A stretch of 64,000 nucleotides of DNA. Source: Apilactobacillus apisilvae. Its GTDB lineage: Bacteria; Bacillota; Bacilli; Lactobacillales; Lactobacillaceae. The notes beneath the pieces were generated by a model that was not told the origin of the DNA, did no database searches, and worked only from the letters and a program-made list of their open reading frames with translations. The stretch is taken from the NCBI RefSeq assembly GCF_023380225.1, contig NZ_CP093362.1, positions 496,001 through 560,000 of the forward strand. Direction: 5' to 3'. The translations under genes and the position numbers were made by a program. Below, piece after piece: positions 27,326 to 37,027 of the stretch (its first letter is position 1; each line of letters begins with the position of its first letter).

Positions 27326-28261
27326 TTAAACTTTTTTATCAAAAGGTATATCAATCACATCAAAATCTTTAACCACTTTAGTATTATTAAAAATACTTTT
27401 AGCCTGATTTTGTAATTCTTTAGCCATTTTCCCAGTATATCTAGCTGAAATATGAGTTAATAATAACTTGCCTACATTAGCTTTTTTAGCTAATTTAGCT
27501 GCTTGCATATTAGTAGAATGATAGTAATTATGAGCTAATCTACTTTCACCCTTACCAAATGTACTTTCATGAACTAAAACATCAGCGTCTTCTGATAATT
27601 TATAACTATTTGGATTACTCCTAGTGTCACCAATAATAGTTATGACTCTTCCCTTTTGAGATTGACCAATAAAATCTTTTCCATTAACAGTTCTTCCATC
27701 ATCTAAAGTAACAGTTTCACCATTTTTTAGCTTTCCATAAATTGGTCCAGATGGTATTTTAGCTTCTTTTAATTTATCAACTAGTAACTCACCTTGATGA
27801 TCTTTTTCTATCACTCTATAACCAAAAGATTTAATTTGATGGTCTAGAGTTTCTGCAACAACTTTAAATAGCTTATTATCAAACAAAACTCCCGCTTCAG
27901 AAAATTCCTCATACTTTATTTTATATGATAGCTTTGTTTTCGACACTCCCAGACTAATTTCAACAAAATCTTTAATTCCCTTAGGGCCATAAATAGTTAC
28001 TGGTGTATTACCACCTTGAAAAGATCTAGAACTTAATAAACCTGGTAACCCAAAAATATGATCACCATGTAAATGAGTAATAAAAATTTTGTTAATTTTT
28101 CTAGGCTTTAAATTTGAACGTAAAATTTGTTGTTGAGTACCTTCACCACAATCAAATAACCAGACAGAATTACACTCATCTAATAATTTTAAAGCTGTTG
28201 ACGAAACATTTCTAAACTTACCTGGAACTCCAGAACCGGTTCCTAAAAATTCTAATTGCAT
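27326..28261 (-). CDS. rnz: Ribonuclease Z
   Basis: RNase Z cuts the 3' trailer from tRNA precursors that do not encode CCA, which applies to the tRNA-Ser in this window. The 311 residues show the metallo-beta-lactamase motif [12 protein letters not shown] near 64, the exosite-bearing middle part, VHESTFG and LLTHISARY. It is the first gene of rnz-recJ-apt and has its own promoter upstream. Confidence 0.97.
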   Translation of the reverse strand: MQLEFLGTGSGVPGKFRNVSSTALKLLDECNSVWLFDCGEGTQQQILRSNLKPRKINKIFITHLHGDHIFGLPGLLSSRSFQGGNTPVTIYGPKGIKDFVEISLGVSKTKLSYKIKYEEFSEAGVLFDNKLFKVVAETLDHQIKSFGYRVIEKDHQGELLVDKLKEAKIPSGPIYGKLKNGETVTLDDGRTVNGKDFIGQSQKGRVITIIGDTRSNPNSYKLSEDADVLVHESTFGKGESRLAHNYYHSTNMQAAKLAKKANVGKLLLTHISARYTGKMAKELQNQAKSIFNNTKVVKDFDVIDIPFDKKV

Positions 28262-28310
28262 AAAGATCTATTCCTTTTTTTATTATTCGTATCTAAAATC
28301 ACTAATATAA

Positions 28311-28337
28311 ATTGTAGCATATAAAAATAAATTGCAA
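28311..28337 (-). promoter_or_regulatory. Promoter of the rnz-recJ-apt operon
   Basis: Minus-strand extended -10 TGCTACAAT (-10 at 28311-28316) with TTGCAA at 28332-28337; the 15-bp spacing is short, but the TGn extension compensates. It lies just after the obgE terminator. Confidence 0.5.
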
Positions 28338-28342
28338 TACAT

Positions 28343-28373
28343 AAAAAAAGATGGGTATTATTCCCACCTTTCA
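28343..28373 (-). terminator. Intrinsic terminator after obgE
   Basis: Minus-strand stem GGTGGG / CCCATC around AATAATA, preceded by GAAA and followed by seven T residues, starting five bases after the obgE stop. Confidence 0.85.
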
Positions 28374-28375
28374 TA

Positions 28376-29671
28376 TTAATCTACATAAGAGAATGTAAAG
28401 TCAAGAATGGATACTAAATCACCATTTTCAGCCCCTGCTTTCCTTAAAGCATCATCAACGCCCATTCCACGCAATTGTCGTGCAAATCTAAGCATACTTT
28501 GATCGTGGGTAGTATCTGTCATCTTAAATAGCTTTTCAATCTTATTACCAGATAAAATCCAATTGCCATCTTCATCTTTATTAATTTCAAATGGCTTTTC
28601 ATCAGCCTCATATTTGTATTCAGATGTTTCCTTAGTTTCCTGATCATCTGTAATAGGAAATTTAGGTGTTTTAGCTAATAAATCAGCTGTTTCACTTACT
28701 AAATTAGATAATCCACTATGAGTTATTGAAGAAATTGGAATAACTTTATATGCATTATTATTATTTTTAGATAATTCTGCTTCAAATTGTTTTAAATTAT
28801 TTTTAGAGTCTGGCATATCCATTTTTGTTGCTACAATAATTTGTGGACGTTTCAATAAATTATTATCATATTTTGATAGTTCATCATTAATTTTTTGGTA
28901 GTCTTCAAATGGGGTTCGACCTTCTTGTCCACTCATATCAACCAAATGTAAAATAACTCTAGTTCTCTCAACATGACGTAAAAATTTAAATCCTAATCCT
29001 ACACCAGAAGAGGCCCCTTCAATCAAACCAGGTAAATCTGCAATTGCAAAGTCCCTACCATCATCCAATCTTACCATCCCCAGGTTAGGTACTAAGGTTG
29101 TAAAATGATACTGAGCCACCTTGGGTTTAGAACTAGTGATGGTCGATAATAAAGTTGATTTACCAACAGAAGGAAATCCTACTAGTCCAACATCGGCAAG
29201 AACTTTTAATTCTAATCTAATGTTATGTTCTTCACCTGGTTCGCCATTTTCTGAAATTTCAGGAGCAGAATTTTTAGCAGAAGCAAAATGAGTATTACCT
29301 CGGCCACCACGACCACCAGCAGCTACAATATAGCTGTCATCTTTATCCACTAAATCATAAATTAATTGGTTAGTATCTTCATCATAAATAGATGTTCCTT
29401 CAGGGACATAAACGACTAAATCATCAGCACTACGCCCAGTCATTTTCTTATTTCCACCATCAGCACCACGATCAGCAACAAACTTACGTTTATAATGAAA
29501 ATCCATTAAAGTATTCATACCGGTTTCAACAGCAAAAATAACATTTCCACCATGACCACCATCACCGCCGGCAGGTCCTCCATTAGGAACAAACTTTTCT
29601 CTACGAAAGGCAACGATTCCATTTCCACCGTCACCTGCTTTTATTTTTACTTTTACTTGATCGACAAACAT
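28376..29671 (-). CDS. obgE: GTPase Obg (CgtA) with OCT domain
   Basis: ObgE is a ribosome-associated GTPase involved in 50S maturation and stress control. The 431 residues contain the glycine-rich Obg fold (1-158; many GG and GDGG turns), the G domain with [11 protein letters not shown] near 166, DLPGLIEGA and TKMD, and a C-terminal OCT domain (about 350-431), as in many Firmicutes. It stands alone between its own promoter and terminator. Confidence 0.98.
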   Translation of the reverse strand: MFVDQVKVKIKAGDGGNGIVAFRREKFVPNGGPAGGDGGHGGNVIFAVETGMNTLMDFHYKRKFVADRGADGGNKKMTGRSADDLVVYVPEGTSIYDEDTNQLIYDLVDKDDSYIVAAGGRGGRGNTHFASAKNSAPEISENGEPGEEHNIRLELKVLADVGLVGFPSVGKSTLLSTITSSKPKVAQYHFTTLVPNLGMVRLDDGRDFAIADLPGLIEGASSGVGLGFKFLRHVERTRVILHLVDMSGQEGRTPFEDYQKINDELSKYDNNLLKRPQIIVATKMDMPDSKNNLKQFEAELSKNNNNAYKVIPISSITHSGLSNLVSETADLLAKTPKFPITDDQETKETSEYKYEADEKPFEINKDEDGNWILSGNKIEKLFKMTDTTHDQSMLRFARQLRGMGVDDALRKAGAENGDLVSILDFTFSYVD

Positions 29672-29707
29672 TTTTATATCAGCTCTACTTTTTTATTTTA
29701 TTTATTG

Positions 29708-29736
29708 AGTATAACGAGAAAATTTTTTTACGTAAA
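29708..29736 (-). promoter_or_regulatory. obgE promoter
   Basis: Minus-strand -35 TTTACG (29731-29736), 17-bp spacer, -10 TATACT (29708-29713), giving a 5' leader of about 30 nt. Confidence 0.6.
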
Positions 29737-29757
29737 GAACTCAATATAACTTTTTAT

Positions 29758-31545
29758 TTATCTTTTTATTTTTTCTAATGTAAACTTTATATTTTGTGCC
29801 ACTTTATGCGAAATACCTAAATTCTCAATTTTAGAAATTGGTGTTTCAGAAATGTTTTTTAGTGAACCAAATTTGCGTAACAATTTATTTTTAGTCTTAG
29901 GACCAACACCATCAATATTATCTAATTGAGAACTCAAAGAGTGTTTGGTGTGGATATTGCGATGAAAGTTGATTGCAAAACGATGAACCTCATCTTGAAC
30001 TCTTTGAACTAAATAAAAAGCCTGACTTTTAGGATTTAGGTAAACATGCTCGTCTAACTGACCAAACAGCAAATCAGCAGTTTTATGTTTATCATTTTTT
30101 ACCATGCCAGCTACCGGTATTTGTAAATTCAGTTCATTTTCCAATACATCCTTAACCGCATTCATTTGGATTATTCCACCATCCATAAGAATTAAATCAG
30201 GTAATGTTTCATTTTGTTTTAATAAACGACCATAACGTCTTCTGATAACTTCACGAGTACTAGCTGCCTCATCAGCATGATCTTCGTTTCTTAATTTGTA
30301 TTTACGATATTCACTTTTATTAGGTTTACCATCATCAAATACTACCATCGCTGAAACTAAATCAGCACCTTGAATATGTGAATGATCAAAAGATTCAATT
30401 CGATGGCCATTGGGAATATTTAATAAATTACACAAATCTTCCATTGCACCAACTGTTTTAATATTATCTAATTCCATTAGCCTAAACTTTTCATCTAAGA
30501 CTAACTTTGCGTTTTTTTGTGCCATATCCAATAAGTCTTTTTTTTGCCCACGTAAGGGTACTCTAACTCGTTCATCAAGGGCTTCAGATAGCATATCTTT
30601 ATCCAAGGTCTTGGGAATCAAGATTTCATTAGGTAATGGTTGATTTTCTTGAGAATAAAATTGGACGATAAAATCGGTCATCTCTTCTTCAGGTGAATCT
30701 ACAATTGGAAATGTTCTCTTAATTCGTTGTAATAATCTAGATTGACGAATAAAAAATATTTGAATTGATAACCAGCCATCATTTACATAATAATTAAAAA
30801 TATCTCTTGGTGTTGTATCATTAGAAATAATTTTTTGCTTTTCAACAGTGATCTCAATATATTTAAGTTGATCTCGAAGTTCCGCAGCTCTCTCATATTC
30901 CATATTTTTCGAAGCTTCTAACATTTTAGAAGTCAAAGTCTTTTTAGCAATAGTTACGTTGCCATTTAAAAAAGATTTAATTTTCTTAATTTGTTCATCA
31001 TAAACTGATTCAGGTATATTTTTAAAGCAAGCACCCAAACATTGACCCATATGATAGTATAAACAAGGTCGATTCTGGTAACCGTTGCATCTTCTCAAAG
31101 GATAAACTTTTTGCAAAAAATGCAAAGTTTCATCTGCAGCATAAACATTAGGATATGGTCCAAAATAATAACCACCATCATTTCGAATATGATTAACAAT
31201 TTTTATCTGGGGGTTTCTCTCCTTAGTAATCTTAATATAAGGATAGCCACTATTACCTTGCTTTAATTGAATATTAAAATGAGGTCGATGTTTATGAATT
31301 AATGTTATTTCTAGTAAAAAAGCTTCTTTATTAGTCGAAGTAATAATTGTTTCAAAATCTCTGATATTAGAAACTAACTTAGCTGTCTTTCCTTCATGAT
31401 GACTTTTGAAATAAGAACGAACTCGATTTTTTAAATTTTTTGCTTTACCAACATAAATAATTTTCCCTAATTTATCTTTCATTAAATAACATCCAGGTAA
31501 ATCAGGTAATAATCTCAATTTGTGTTCAATATGTGGAGTTGCCAA
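29758..31545 (-). CDS. uvrC: Excinuclease ABC subunit C
   Basis: UvrC makes both incisions in nucleotide excision repair. The 595 residues contain the N-terminal GIY-YIG nuclease (PGCYLMKDKLGKIIYVGKAK), a cysteine-containing linker (CLYYHMGQCLGAC), a UVR motif near 200-235 (YERAAELRDQ), the RNase H-like C-terminal nuclease (ESFDHSHIQGADLV, LMDGG) and a helix-hairpin-helix end. I place the start at TTG 31545 (MATPHIEHKL), six bases after GAGGTGA; the GTG three codons upstream is part of that Shine-Dalgarno sequence. Confidence 0.97.
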   Translation of the reverse strand: MATPHIEHKLRLLPDLPGCYLMKDKLGKIIYVGKAKNLKNRVRSYFKSHHEGKTAKLVSNIRDFETIITSTNKEAFLLEITLIHKHRPHFNIQLKQGNSGYPYIKITKERNPQIKIVNHIRNDGGYYFGPYPNVYAADETLHFLQKVYPLRRCNGYQNRPCLYYHMGQCLGACFKNIPESVYDEQIKKIKSFLNGNVTIAKKTLTSKMLEASKNMEYERAAELRDQLKYIEITVEKQKIISNDTTPRDIFNYYVNDGWLSIQIFFIRQSRLLQRIKRTFPIVDSPEEEMTDFIVQFYSQENQPLPNEILIPKTLDKDMLSEALDERVRVPLRGQKKDLLDMAQKNAKLVLDEKFRLMELDNIKTVGAMEDLCNLLNIPNGHRIESFDHSHIQGADLVSAMVVFDDGKPNKSEYRKYKLRNEDHADEAASTREVIRRRYGRLLKQNETLPDLILMDGGIIQMNAVKDVLENELNLQIPVAGMVKNDKHKTADLLFGQLDEHVYLNPKSQAFYLVQRVQDEVHRFAINFHRNIHTKHSLSSQLDNIDGVGPKTKNKLLRKFGSLKNISETPISKIENLGISHKVAQNIKFTLEKIKR

Positions 31546-31564
31546 ATATATCACCTCATTTAAT

Positions 31565-31593
31565 ATGACAAATAATTAGTAATTTGATAGTAT
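31565..31593 (+). promoter_or_regulatory. Promoter of the 46-codon gene
   Basis: ATGACA (31565-31570), 17-bp spacer, extended -10 TGATAGTAT (-10 at 31588-31593), 30 bases before the start codon. Confidence 0.5.
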
Positions 31594-31622
31594 ATAGTTA
31601 TAAAATTAAGGAGATGAGTATT

Positions 31623-31763
31623 ATGAGTTTGAATATTCAAAGAAACAACGACCTAAATGCCATGTTCGATAAATTAGCTAAAGTAGACTCAAATGACAAA
31701 AAAAGAGATAAGTTTCTTAAAAATGGAAATAAAGATTCTAAAAGTAAGAAAAAAGAAAAATAA
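31623..31763 (+). CDS. Small 46-residue charged protein
   Basis: This short gene has a complete expression layout: extended -10 promoter, AAGGAGATGA site, ATG start and a strong terminator eight bases after the stop. The product MSLNIQRNNDLNAMFDKLAK continues into a very Lys-rich tail (KSKKKEK at the end). The pattern, an NDL or DDL motif then MF-KLA and a basic tail, resembles the small SPJ_0845-type proteins of lactobacilli and streptococci, whose role is unknown; I give that name with limited certainty. Confidence 0.78.
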   Translation: MSLNIQRNNDLNAMFDKLAKVDSNDKKRDKFLKNGNKDSKSKKKEK

Positions 31764-31770
31764 TCTAATT

Positions 31771-31805
31771 AGGCTTCACAATAATTTTATTGTGAAGCCT
31801 TTTTT
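31771..31805 (+). terminator. Strong terminator after the 46-codon gene
   Basis: AGGCTTCACAATAA / TTATTGTGAAGCCT with a short loop and a T run on the plus strand. Lying four bases beyond the convergent mazG-like gene, it probably blocks transcripts from both sides although the minus-strand T tract is weak. Confidence 0.88.
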
Positions 31806-32097
31806 AGTCTTTCAACATTCTATTATGTGTATTATTTAATCTTTTAATATTAAAGTTGGCTACTTCTTCAAAAGGAATATTATTCCATTCGGCAATTTGA
31901 GACAAATACCATAGAACATCGCCCATTTCTTTGACTAACTGATCATGATCCAAATTTTCACCATGAAAAGTGTATTTTTTAATTAAATCAACAACTTGAC
32001 CAGTTTCACTACCTAGACCTAATGCACAATTAGTTAAAACTTGTTCATTACCACGTAGAGTTTTATTAGCAGCTTTTTGATAATCATTGAAATCCAA
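31804..32097 (-). CDS. MazG-like nucleotide pyrophosphohydrolase
   Basis: This 97-residue all-alpha NTP-PPase has the metal-binding pattern LGSETGQVVDLIKK followed by KEMGDVLWYLSQIAEW (ExxE ... ExxD). Such proteins hydrolyse nucleoside triphosphates to monophosphates, often as house-cleaning enzymes. Similar short MazG proteins also occur in phages, but here it is fused in an operon directly after ysxC with no gap, as in other lactobacilli. Substrate unknown. Confidence 0.88.
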   Translation of the reverse strand: MDFNDYQKAANKTLRGNEQVLTNCALGLGSETGQVVDLIKKYTFHGENLDHDQLVKEMGDVLWYLSQIAEWNNIPFEEVANFNIKRLNNTHNRMLKD

Positions 32098-32688
32098 TTA
32101 ATTTACCCCCGTATGCTTTTCAATCCAATTCCATACTTTATCTTTACCATACTTAGTTTGAGCAGAAAATAAAGCAATTTCATCATCATAATTCAATTCA
32201 ATTGTCTTATTTAATAAACTAGTCTCTTTATTCCATTTACTTTTTGGTGTTTTATCCATTTTAGTAGCTAAAATTAAAGTAGGTATATTATAGTATTTTA
32301 GAAACTCATACATTTGTAAATCATCATCACTTGGTTTTCTTCTACCATCAATTAATAAAATTACACCGTTTAATTGGCGACGAGTTGTTAAATAGGTTTC
32401 AATCATCACTCCCCATTTTGCTCGTTCTTTTTTAGAAATTCTGGCATATCCATATCCTGGAATATCAACAAAGAACATCTTATCATCAATATTATAAAAA
32501 TTAAGTGTTTGAGTTTTCCCAGGAGTATTAGAAGTTCTTGCATAGCTATTTCGATTAATTAAGACATTTGTTAATGAAGATTTTCCTACATTTGAGCGTC
32601 CTACCAGAGCAATTTCAGGATATCCATTATCTGGATATTGCTTTGGTTCTACAGCACTCATGTCAATATTTACATTGTGTACGTCCAT
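32098..32688 (-). CDS. ysxC: Ribosome biogenesis GTP-binding protein YsxC/EngB
   Basis: This GTPase acts in late 50S assembly. The 196 residues contain [12 protein letters not shown] (G1 near 30), the G2 Thr within [17 protein letters not shown] (G3), [10 protein letters not shown] (G4) and SAQTKYG (G5). It follows clpX across a terminator, the standard clpX-ysxC order in Firmicutes. Confidence 0.97.
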   Translation of the reverse strand: MDVHNVNIDMSAVEPKQYPDNGYPEIALVGRSNVGKSSLTNVLINRNSYARTSNTPGKTQTLNFYNIDDKMFFVDIPGYGYARISKKERAKWGVMIETYLTTRRQLNGVILLIDGRRKPSDDDLQMYEFLKYYNIPTLILATKMDKTPKSKWNKETSLLNKTIELNYDDEIALFSAQTKYGKDKVWNWIEKHTGVN

Positions 32689-32763
32689 CAGTAGTACTTC
32701 CCCTTACATTTTAAAGTTCTTAATGTATTTTAACACATTTTAAAACTTTTTATTTAATTAAAT

Positions 32764-32802
32764 TAAAACGCCTCTTCTCAATACAACGAGAAAAGACGTT
32801 TT
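32764..32802 (-). terminator. Terminator after clpX
   Basis: Arms of 15 bases (32764-32778 and 32788-32802) with one G-U pair: AAAACGTCTTTTCTC pairs with GAGAAGAGGCGTTTT. The T tract after it on the minus strand is interrupted (TTTTAATTT), so leakage into ysxC is possible. Confidence 0.75.
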
Positions 32803-32809
32803 AAAAATA

Positions 32810-34039
32810 CTATTTAGTAACTAACTTAGGTTCTTCATCACCCAAAACAGACTCTTTAGTAATAATAATTTCTTTAACATTATCATTACTTGGAACATTA
32901 TACATAACATCTCTCATAGTATCTTCCATGATTGATCTTAGTCCACGAGCCCCTGTTTTGCGAGCAATTGCCAATTTAGCCATTTCAGTTAAAGCATCTG
33001 TCTTAAATGTAACATCAACACCATCTAAATTCATAAGCTTTGTATATTGCTTAACTAGTGCATTCTTAGGCTCACTTAAAATTCTAACTAAATCTTTTTC
33101 ATTTAACTTCTTTAAAGCAGTTAGAATAGGTAAACGACCAATAAATTCTGGAATCAAGCCAAATTTTAATAAATCACTTGGAATTACGTGTTGCATAACA
33201 TTATCATCGTCAATTTCAGTTGATTCAGCAGAATCAGTACCAAAACCAATTGTTTTGTCGCCTAAACGGCTCTTAATGATATCTTGAATTCCATCAAATG
33301 CACCACCAACAATAAATAAAATATTTTTAGTGTCAATTTGAATAGATTCTTGTTGTGGATGCTTTCTACCACCTTGAGGTGGAACACTAGCAACAGTTCC
33401 TTCAAGAATTTTCAATAATGATTGTTGAACTCCTTCACCAGAAACATCTCTAGTAATAGAAACATTTTCAGACTTTTTAGCAATCTTATCAATTTCATCA
33501 ACATAAATAATACCTTTTTCAGCACGATCTACATCAAAGTCTGCATTTTGTAGTAATTTAAGTAAAATATTCTCAACATCATCACCAACATAACCAGCTT
33601 CAGTTAATGTAGTTGCATCTGCAATTGCAAATGGCACGTTAAGAATTTTAGCCAAAGATTGAGCCAAATAGGTTTTACCGGAACCAGTAGGTCCAATTAC
33701 AGAAATATTACTCTTTTGTAAATCAGTGTCATCGTCATCATCTAAACTATTTACTCGTTTATAATGATTATAAACAGCAACTGCTAAAGTCTTTTTAGCA
33801 TCATCTTGACCAATTACGTAATCATTAAGTTTGTCCACGATTTGTCTTGGGCTTAAAGCCTTAATTGTTTTATCACTATTTTCTTGTGAAAGTTCTTCAT
33901 CAACAATTTCTTTACATAAATCAATACATTCATTACAGATATAAACACCTGGACCAGCAACAATCTTTTTCACTTGGTCTTGTGATTTACCACAAAAAGA
34001 ACAAGTTACTGGACCATCTTTTTTATCATCTTCGAACAA
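32810..34039 (-). CDS. clpX: ATP-dependent Clp protease ATP-binding subunit ClpX
   Basis: ClpX is an AAA+ unfoldase that feeds ClpP. The 409 residues contain an N-terminal C4 zinc finger (CSFCGKS at 13-16 and CNEC at 35-38), Walker A GPTGSGKT near 117, Walker B IIYVDEID near 178, the pore loop GYVGDD, and the ClpP-contact IGF loop visible as TIGFG. The start is TTG with AGAGGTGA six bases before it. It lies downstream of tig, each with its own terminator. Confidence 0.98.
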   Translation of the reverse strand: MFEDDKKDGPVTCSFCGKSQDQVKKIVAGPGVYICNECIDLCKEIVDEELSQENSDKTIKALSPRQIVDKLNDYVIGQDDAKKTLAVAVYNHYKRVNSLDDDDDTDLQKSNISVIGPTGSGKTYLAQSLAKILNVPFAIADATTLTEAGYVGDDVENILLKLLQNADFDVDRAEKGIIYVDEIDKIAKKSENVSITRDVSGEGVQQSLLKILEGTVASVPPQGGRKHPQQESIQIDTKNILFIVGGAFDGIQDIIKSRLGDKTIGFGTDSAESTEIDDDNVMQHVIPSDLLKFGLIPEFIGRLPILTALKKLNEKDLVRILSEPKNALVKQYTKLMNLDGVDVTFKTDALTEMAKLAIARKTGARGLRSIMEDTMRDVMYNVPSNDNVKEIIITKESVLGDEEPKLVTK

Positions 34040-34078
34040 ACTATTTCACCTCTTCAATTTATAAATCTAACTAAATAG

Positions 34079-34106
34079 ATAATAGCACATTTAATATGCT
34101 TAACAA
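34079..34106 (-). promoter_or_regulatory. clpX promoter
   Basis: Minus-strand -35 TTGTTA (34101-34106), 16-bp spacer, extended -10 TGCTATTAT (-10 at 34079-34084), right after the tig terminator. No CtsR (GGTCAAA repeat) or CIRCE operator is visible, so clpX is probably not under those heat-shock repressors. Confidence 0.55.
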
Positions 34107-34111
34107 AACAA

Positions 34112-34142
34112 AAAGTTCAATTAACAAAGTTAATTGAACTTT
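34112..34142 (-). terminator. Terminator after tig
   Basis: Perfect 14-bp stem AAAGTTCAATTAAC / GTTAATTGAACTTT with a three-base loop, followed by TTGTTTTG on the minus strand. Confidence 0.88.
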
Positions 34143-34160
34143 CATAAAAATCATCAAAAA

Positions 34161-35465
34161 TTATTTTTTCATTTTTGATTTTGGTTCTTTTTTAGCATTA
34201 TCTGTAATCATCTTAACAGCATTTTGAATAGAAATATCATGTTTTAACATATCATCAGTTAAAGCACCACGCACAGCTTCTTCTTTCATGCCATATTGAG
34301 CAGCTAAATCTTTAACTTGTTGATCAATTTCTTCTTTAGTAGGTTCAATCTTAGCGTCTTTAACAATAGCTTCTAGAACTAAGTTAGTTTTTACACGTTC
34401 TTCAGCACCTGAAGCAAATTGTTTTTTCAAATCTTCTGGCTTAGTACCAGTTAATTGGAAGTACATTTGAGCATTAATACCTTGTTGTTGCATATTTGCA
34501 AGATATTGATCCATTTGACGTTGAACATCTTCGTCAATCATTGCTTGTGGAATATCTTTAACTGTTGCATTAGCAACAACTGATTTAATAGCTTCATCTT
34601 CTAATTGGTTTTCACCATCAGTTTTCTTTTGATCCTTAAGTTGAGCTTTTACCTTGTCTTTTAATTCATCTAAGCTATCAACATCTTCGTCAACATCTTT
34701 AGCAAATTCATCATCTAACTTAGGTAATTGTTTAGCTTTAACTTCATGTAGCTTTGTCTTAAAAGTTGCTTCCTTACCAGCTAATTCTTTAGCTTGGTAG
34801 TTTTCAGGGAATGTAACTTTAACATTAACATCATCACCAGCTTTATGACCAATTAATTGATCTTCAAAACCTGGAATAAATGAATTTGAACCTAATTCAA
34901 GTGAGTAATTATTTGACTTACCACCATCAAAGGCTTTTCCGTCAACATAACCATCAAAATCGATGACAACAGTATCACCTTTTTCTGCTTCTTTACCTTC
35001 TTTAAGAACTAATTCAGCTTGGTTTTGACGTTTCTTTTCAATTTCTGCATCGATATCTTTTTGGTATACACGAGTATTTGGTTTTTCAACTTCAACACCT
35101 TCGTATTCACCAAGTTCAACATTTGGTTTTACAGTAACATTAGCTTTTAAAACCCAAGGTTGGCCCTTTTCTAATGAATCAATATTAACTTCTGGTTGAG
35201 CAACTGGTTCAATACCAGCTTCCTTTACAGCATTACTGTAAGCTTCAGGAAGTAAAATATTTAAAGCATCTTGATATAATGCTTCTTCACCATACATTTC
35301 ATTAAAAATTTGGCGAGAAACTTTTCCTTTACGAAAACCAGGAATGCTAATATTTTTTTTATTTTTATTGAAGGCTTTATCTAAACCTTCTTTAACTTTA
35401 TCAGTACTAATTTCAAATTTTAATTCTCCATCATTAGTACCCTTTTTTTCCCATTTTGCAGACAT
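34161..35465 (-). CDS. tig: Trigger factor (ribosome-associated chaperone, PPIase)
   Basis: Trigger factor meets nascent chains at the ribosome exit tunnel. The 434 residues from [20 protein letters not shown] include the ribosome-binding [10 protein letters not shown] (the G-F-R-x-G-x-x-P signature with Ser instead of Pro), the FKBP-type PPIase domain at about 150-245 and the helical C-terminal chaperone arms. I use the ATG at 35465, preceded by GGAGGG; an in-frame start 19 codons upstream has no such site. Single-gene unit. Confidence 0.97.
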   Translation of the reverse strand: MSAKWEKKGTNDGELKFEISTDKVKEGLDKAFNKNKKNISIPGFRKGKVSRQIFNEMYGEEALYQDALNILLPEAYSNAVKEAGIEPVAQPEVNIDSLEKGQPWVLKANVTVKPNVELGEYEGVEVEKPNTRVYQKDIDAEIEKKRQNQAELVLKEGKEAEKGDTVVIDFDGYVDGKAFDGGKSNNYSLELGSNSFIPGFEDQLIGHKAGDDVNVKVTFPENYQAKELAGKEATFKTKLHEVKAKQLPKLDDEFAKDVDEDVDSLDELKDKVKAQLKDQKKTDGENQLEDEAIKSVVANATVKDIPQAMIDEDVQRQMDQYLANMQQQGINAQMYFQLTGTKPEDLKKQFASGAEERVKTNLVLEAIVKDAKIEPTKEEIDQQVKDLAAQYGMKEEAVRGALTDDMLKHDISIQNAVKMITDNAKKEPKSKMKK

Positions 35466-35586
35466 TATTTTCCCTCCGACATGAAAATATAATTTGATAC
35501 AATTTTTCTTCCAATTGCGCACATAAGTATTTTAACGTATGAACGGTAAAAAGTAAATATTTAAAGGGAATTTGACCCATTAACAA

Positions 35587-35623
35587 TAAAAAAAGATTCG
35601 AAAAGCGAACTTTTCGAATCTTT
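35587..35623 (-). terminator. Terminator after tuf
   Basis: Perfect 14-bp stem AAAGATTCGAAAAG / CTTTTCGAATCTTT around CGAA (minus strand), then five T residues; 20 bases after the tuf stop. Confidence 0.9.
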
Positions 35624-35642
35624 ACAAAAGAATAAATTCTTT

Positions 35643-36830
35643 TTATTCGTCAATACCAGAAACAACACCGGCACCAACAGTGTGTCCACCTTCACGGATA
35701 GTGAACTTAGTACCATTTTCAATGGCAACAGGCTTAGTTAACTTAACGTTAAACTTAGCATTATCACCAGGCATAACCATTTCTACACCATCTTCAAGTG
35801 TAATAACACCTGTAACATCAGTTGTATGGAAGTAGAATTGAGGACGGTAGTTTGAGAAGAATGGAGTATGACGTCCACCTTCTTCTTTACTTAAAGCATA
35901 AACTTGTGCATCAAATTCTGTATGAAGTTTGATTGAGCCAGGAGCTGCAACAACTTGTCCACGAACAACTTGGTCACGGTTTACACCACGAAGTAACATA
36001 CCAACGTTATCTCCAGCTTCACCTTCATCAAGAGTCTTACGGAACATTTCAAGACCAGTAACAGTTGTCTTTAGAACGTCTTCTACAAGACCAATAATTT
36101 CAACTTCGTCACCAACTTTAACAACACCACGATCAATACGACCTGATGCAACAGTTCCACGACCAGTGATAGTAAATACATCTTCAACTGGTAATAGTAA
36201 TGGTTTTGAATCATCACGTTGAGGAGTTGGAATGTATTCATCAACAACATCCATTAAGTGTAAGATAACATCTTTTTGTTCTTGGTCATCTTGTAATGCT
36301 TTAAGAGCTGAACCACGAATAACAGGAATATCATCACCTGGGTAATCGTATTCTGAAAGTAATTCACGTACTTCCATTTCAACTAAGTCAACTAATTCGT
36401 CATCATCAACTAAATCAGTCTTGTTTAAGAATACAACAATGTATTCAACACCAACTTGGCGAGCAAGTAAAATATGTTCACGAGTTTGTGGCATAGGACC
36501 ATCAGTAGCAGCAACAACTAAAATAGCACCATCCATTTGAGCAGCACCAGTAATCATGTTCTTAACGTAATCAGCATGTCCTGGGGCATCAATATGAGCA
36601 TAGTGACGTTTTTCAGTTGAGTATTCAACGTGGGCAGTGTTAATAGTAATACCACGTTCTTGTTCTTCTGGAGCAGCATCAATTTGTGCGTAATCTTCAG
36701 CATCAGCTAAACCTTTTTCTGATAGCACTTTAGTGATAGCTGCAGTTAAAGTAGTCTTACCATGATCAATATGGCCAATAGTACCAATATTTACATGGGG
36801 TTTTGTTCTTTCATAATGTTCTTTTGCCAT
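35643..36830 (-). CDS. tuf: Elongation factor Tu
   Basis: EF-Tu delivers aminoacyl-tRNA to the ribosome. The 395 residues contain G1 GHIDHGKTT (residues 18-26), [13 protein letters not shown] and GSALKA, with domains 2 and 3 intact. Codon use is visibly more biased and less AT-rich than in neighbours, typical of a very highly expressed gene. AGGAGG stands nine bases before the ATG, and two consensus-like promoters lie upstream. Single tuf gene located after RNase J2 and the helical-repeat gene. Confidence 0.99.
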   Translation of the reverse strand: MAKEHYERTKPHVNIGTIGHIDHGKTTLTAAITKVLSEKGLADAEDYAQIDAAPEEQERGITINTAHVEYSTEKRHYAHIDAPGHADYVKNMITGAAQMDGAILVVAATDGPMPQTREHILLARQVGVEYIVVFLNKTDLVDDDELVDLVEMEVRELLSEYDYPGDDIPVIRGSALKALQDDQEQKDVILHLMDVVDEYIPTPQRDDSKPLLLPVEDVFTITGRGTVASGRIDRGVVKVGDEVEIIGLVEDVLKTTVTGLEMFRKTLDEGEAGDNVGMLLRGVNRDQVVRGQVVAAPGSIKLHTEFDAQVYALSKEEGGRHTPFFSNYRPQFYFHTTDVTGVITLEDGVEMVMPGDNAKFNVKLTKPVAIENGTKFTIREGGHTVGAGVVSGIDE

Positions 36831-36895
36831 TTATGAAAACCTCCTATAAATTCGAAAGATTTACATTGAATTAATACAATGTATCTTTATGAGTT

Positions 36896-36923
36896 ATTAT
36901 ACTACATCTTCCCAAAAAGACAA
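36896..36923 (-). promoter_or_regulatory. tuf promoter P2 (proximal)
   Basis: Minus-strand -35 TTGTCT (36918-36923), 16-bp spacer, -10 TATAAT (36896-36901). Leader of about 60 nt. Confidence 0.65.
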
Positions 36924-36958
36924 AATAACATATCAATCTCAAGAAGAATTCTTTTAAT

Positions 36959-36987
36959 ATTATAGCTACTGTATTTTTATTTGTAAA
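36959..36987 (-). promoter_or_regulatory. tuf promoter P1 (distal)
   Basis: Minus-strand -35 TTTACA (36982-36987), 17-bp spacer, -10 TATAAT (36959-36964). This is one of the closest matches to consensus in the window and lies 63 bases upstream of P2. Confidence 0.72.
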
Positions 36988-37027
36988 TACTTAATATATA
37001 ATTTTTAACATAAGTTTATAAATGATT

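Noticed and set aside
31804..32097. MazG-like gene as a phage remnant
   Set aside because: It abuts ysxC with no gap on the same strand and has no phage genes nearby.
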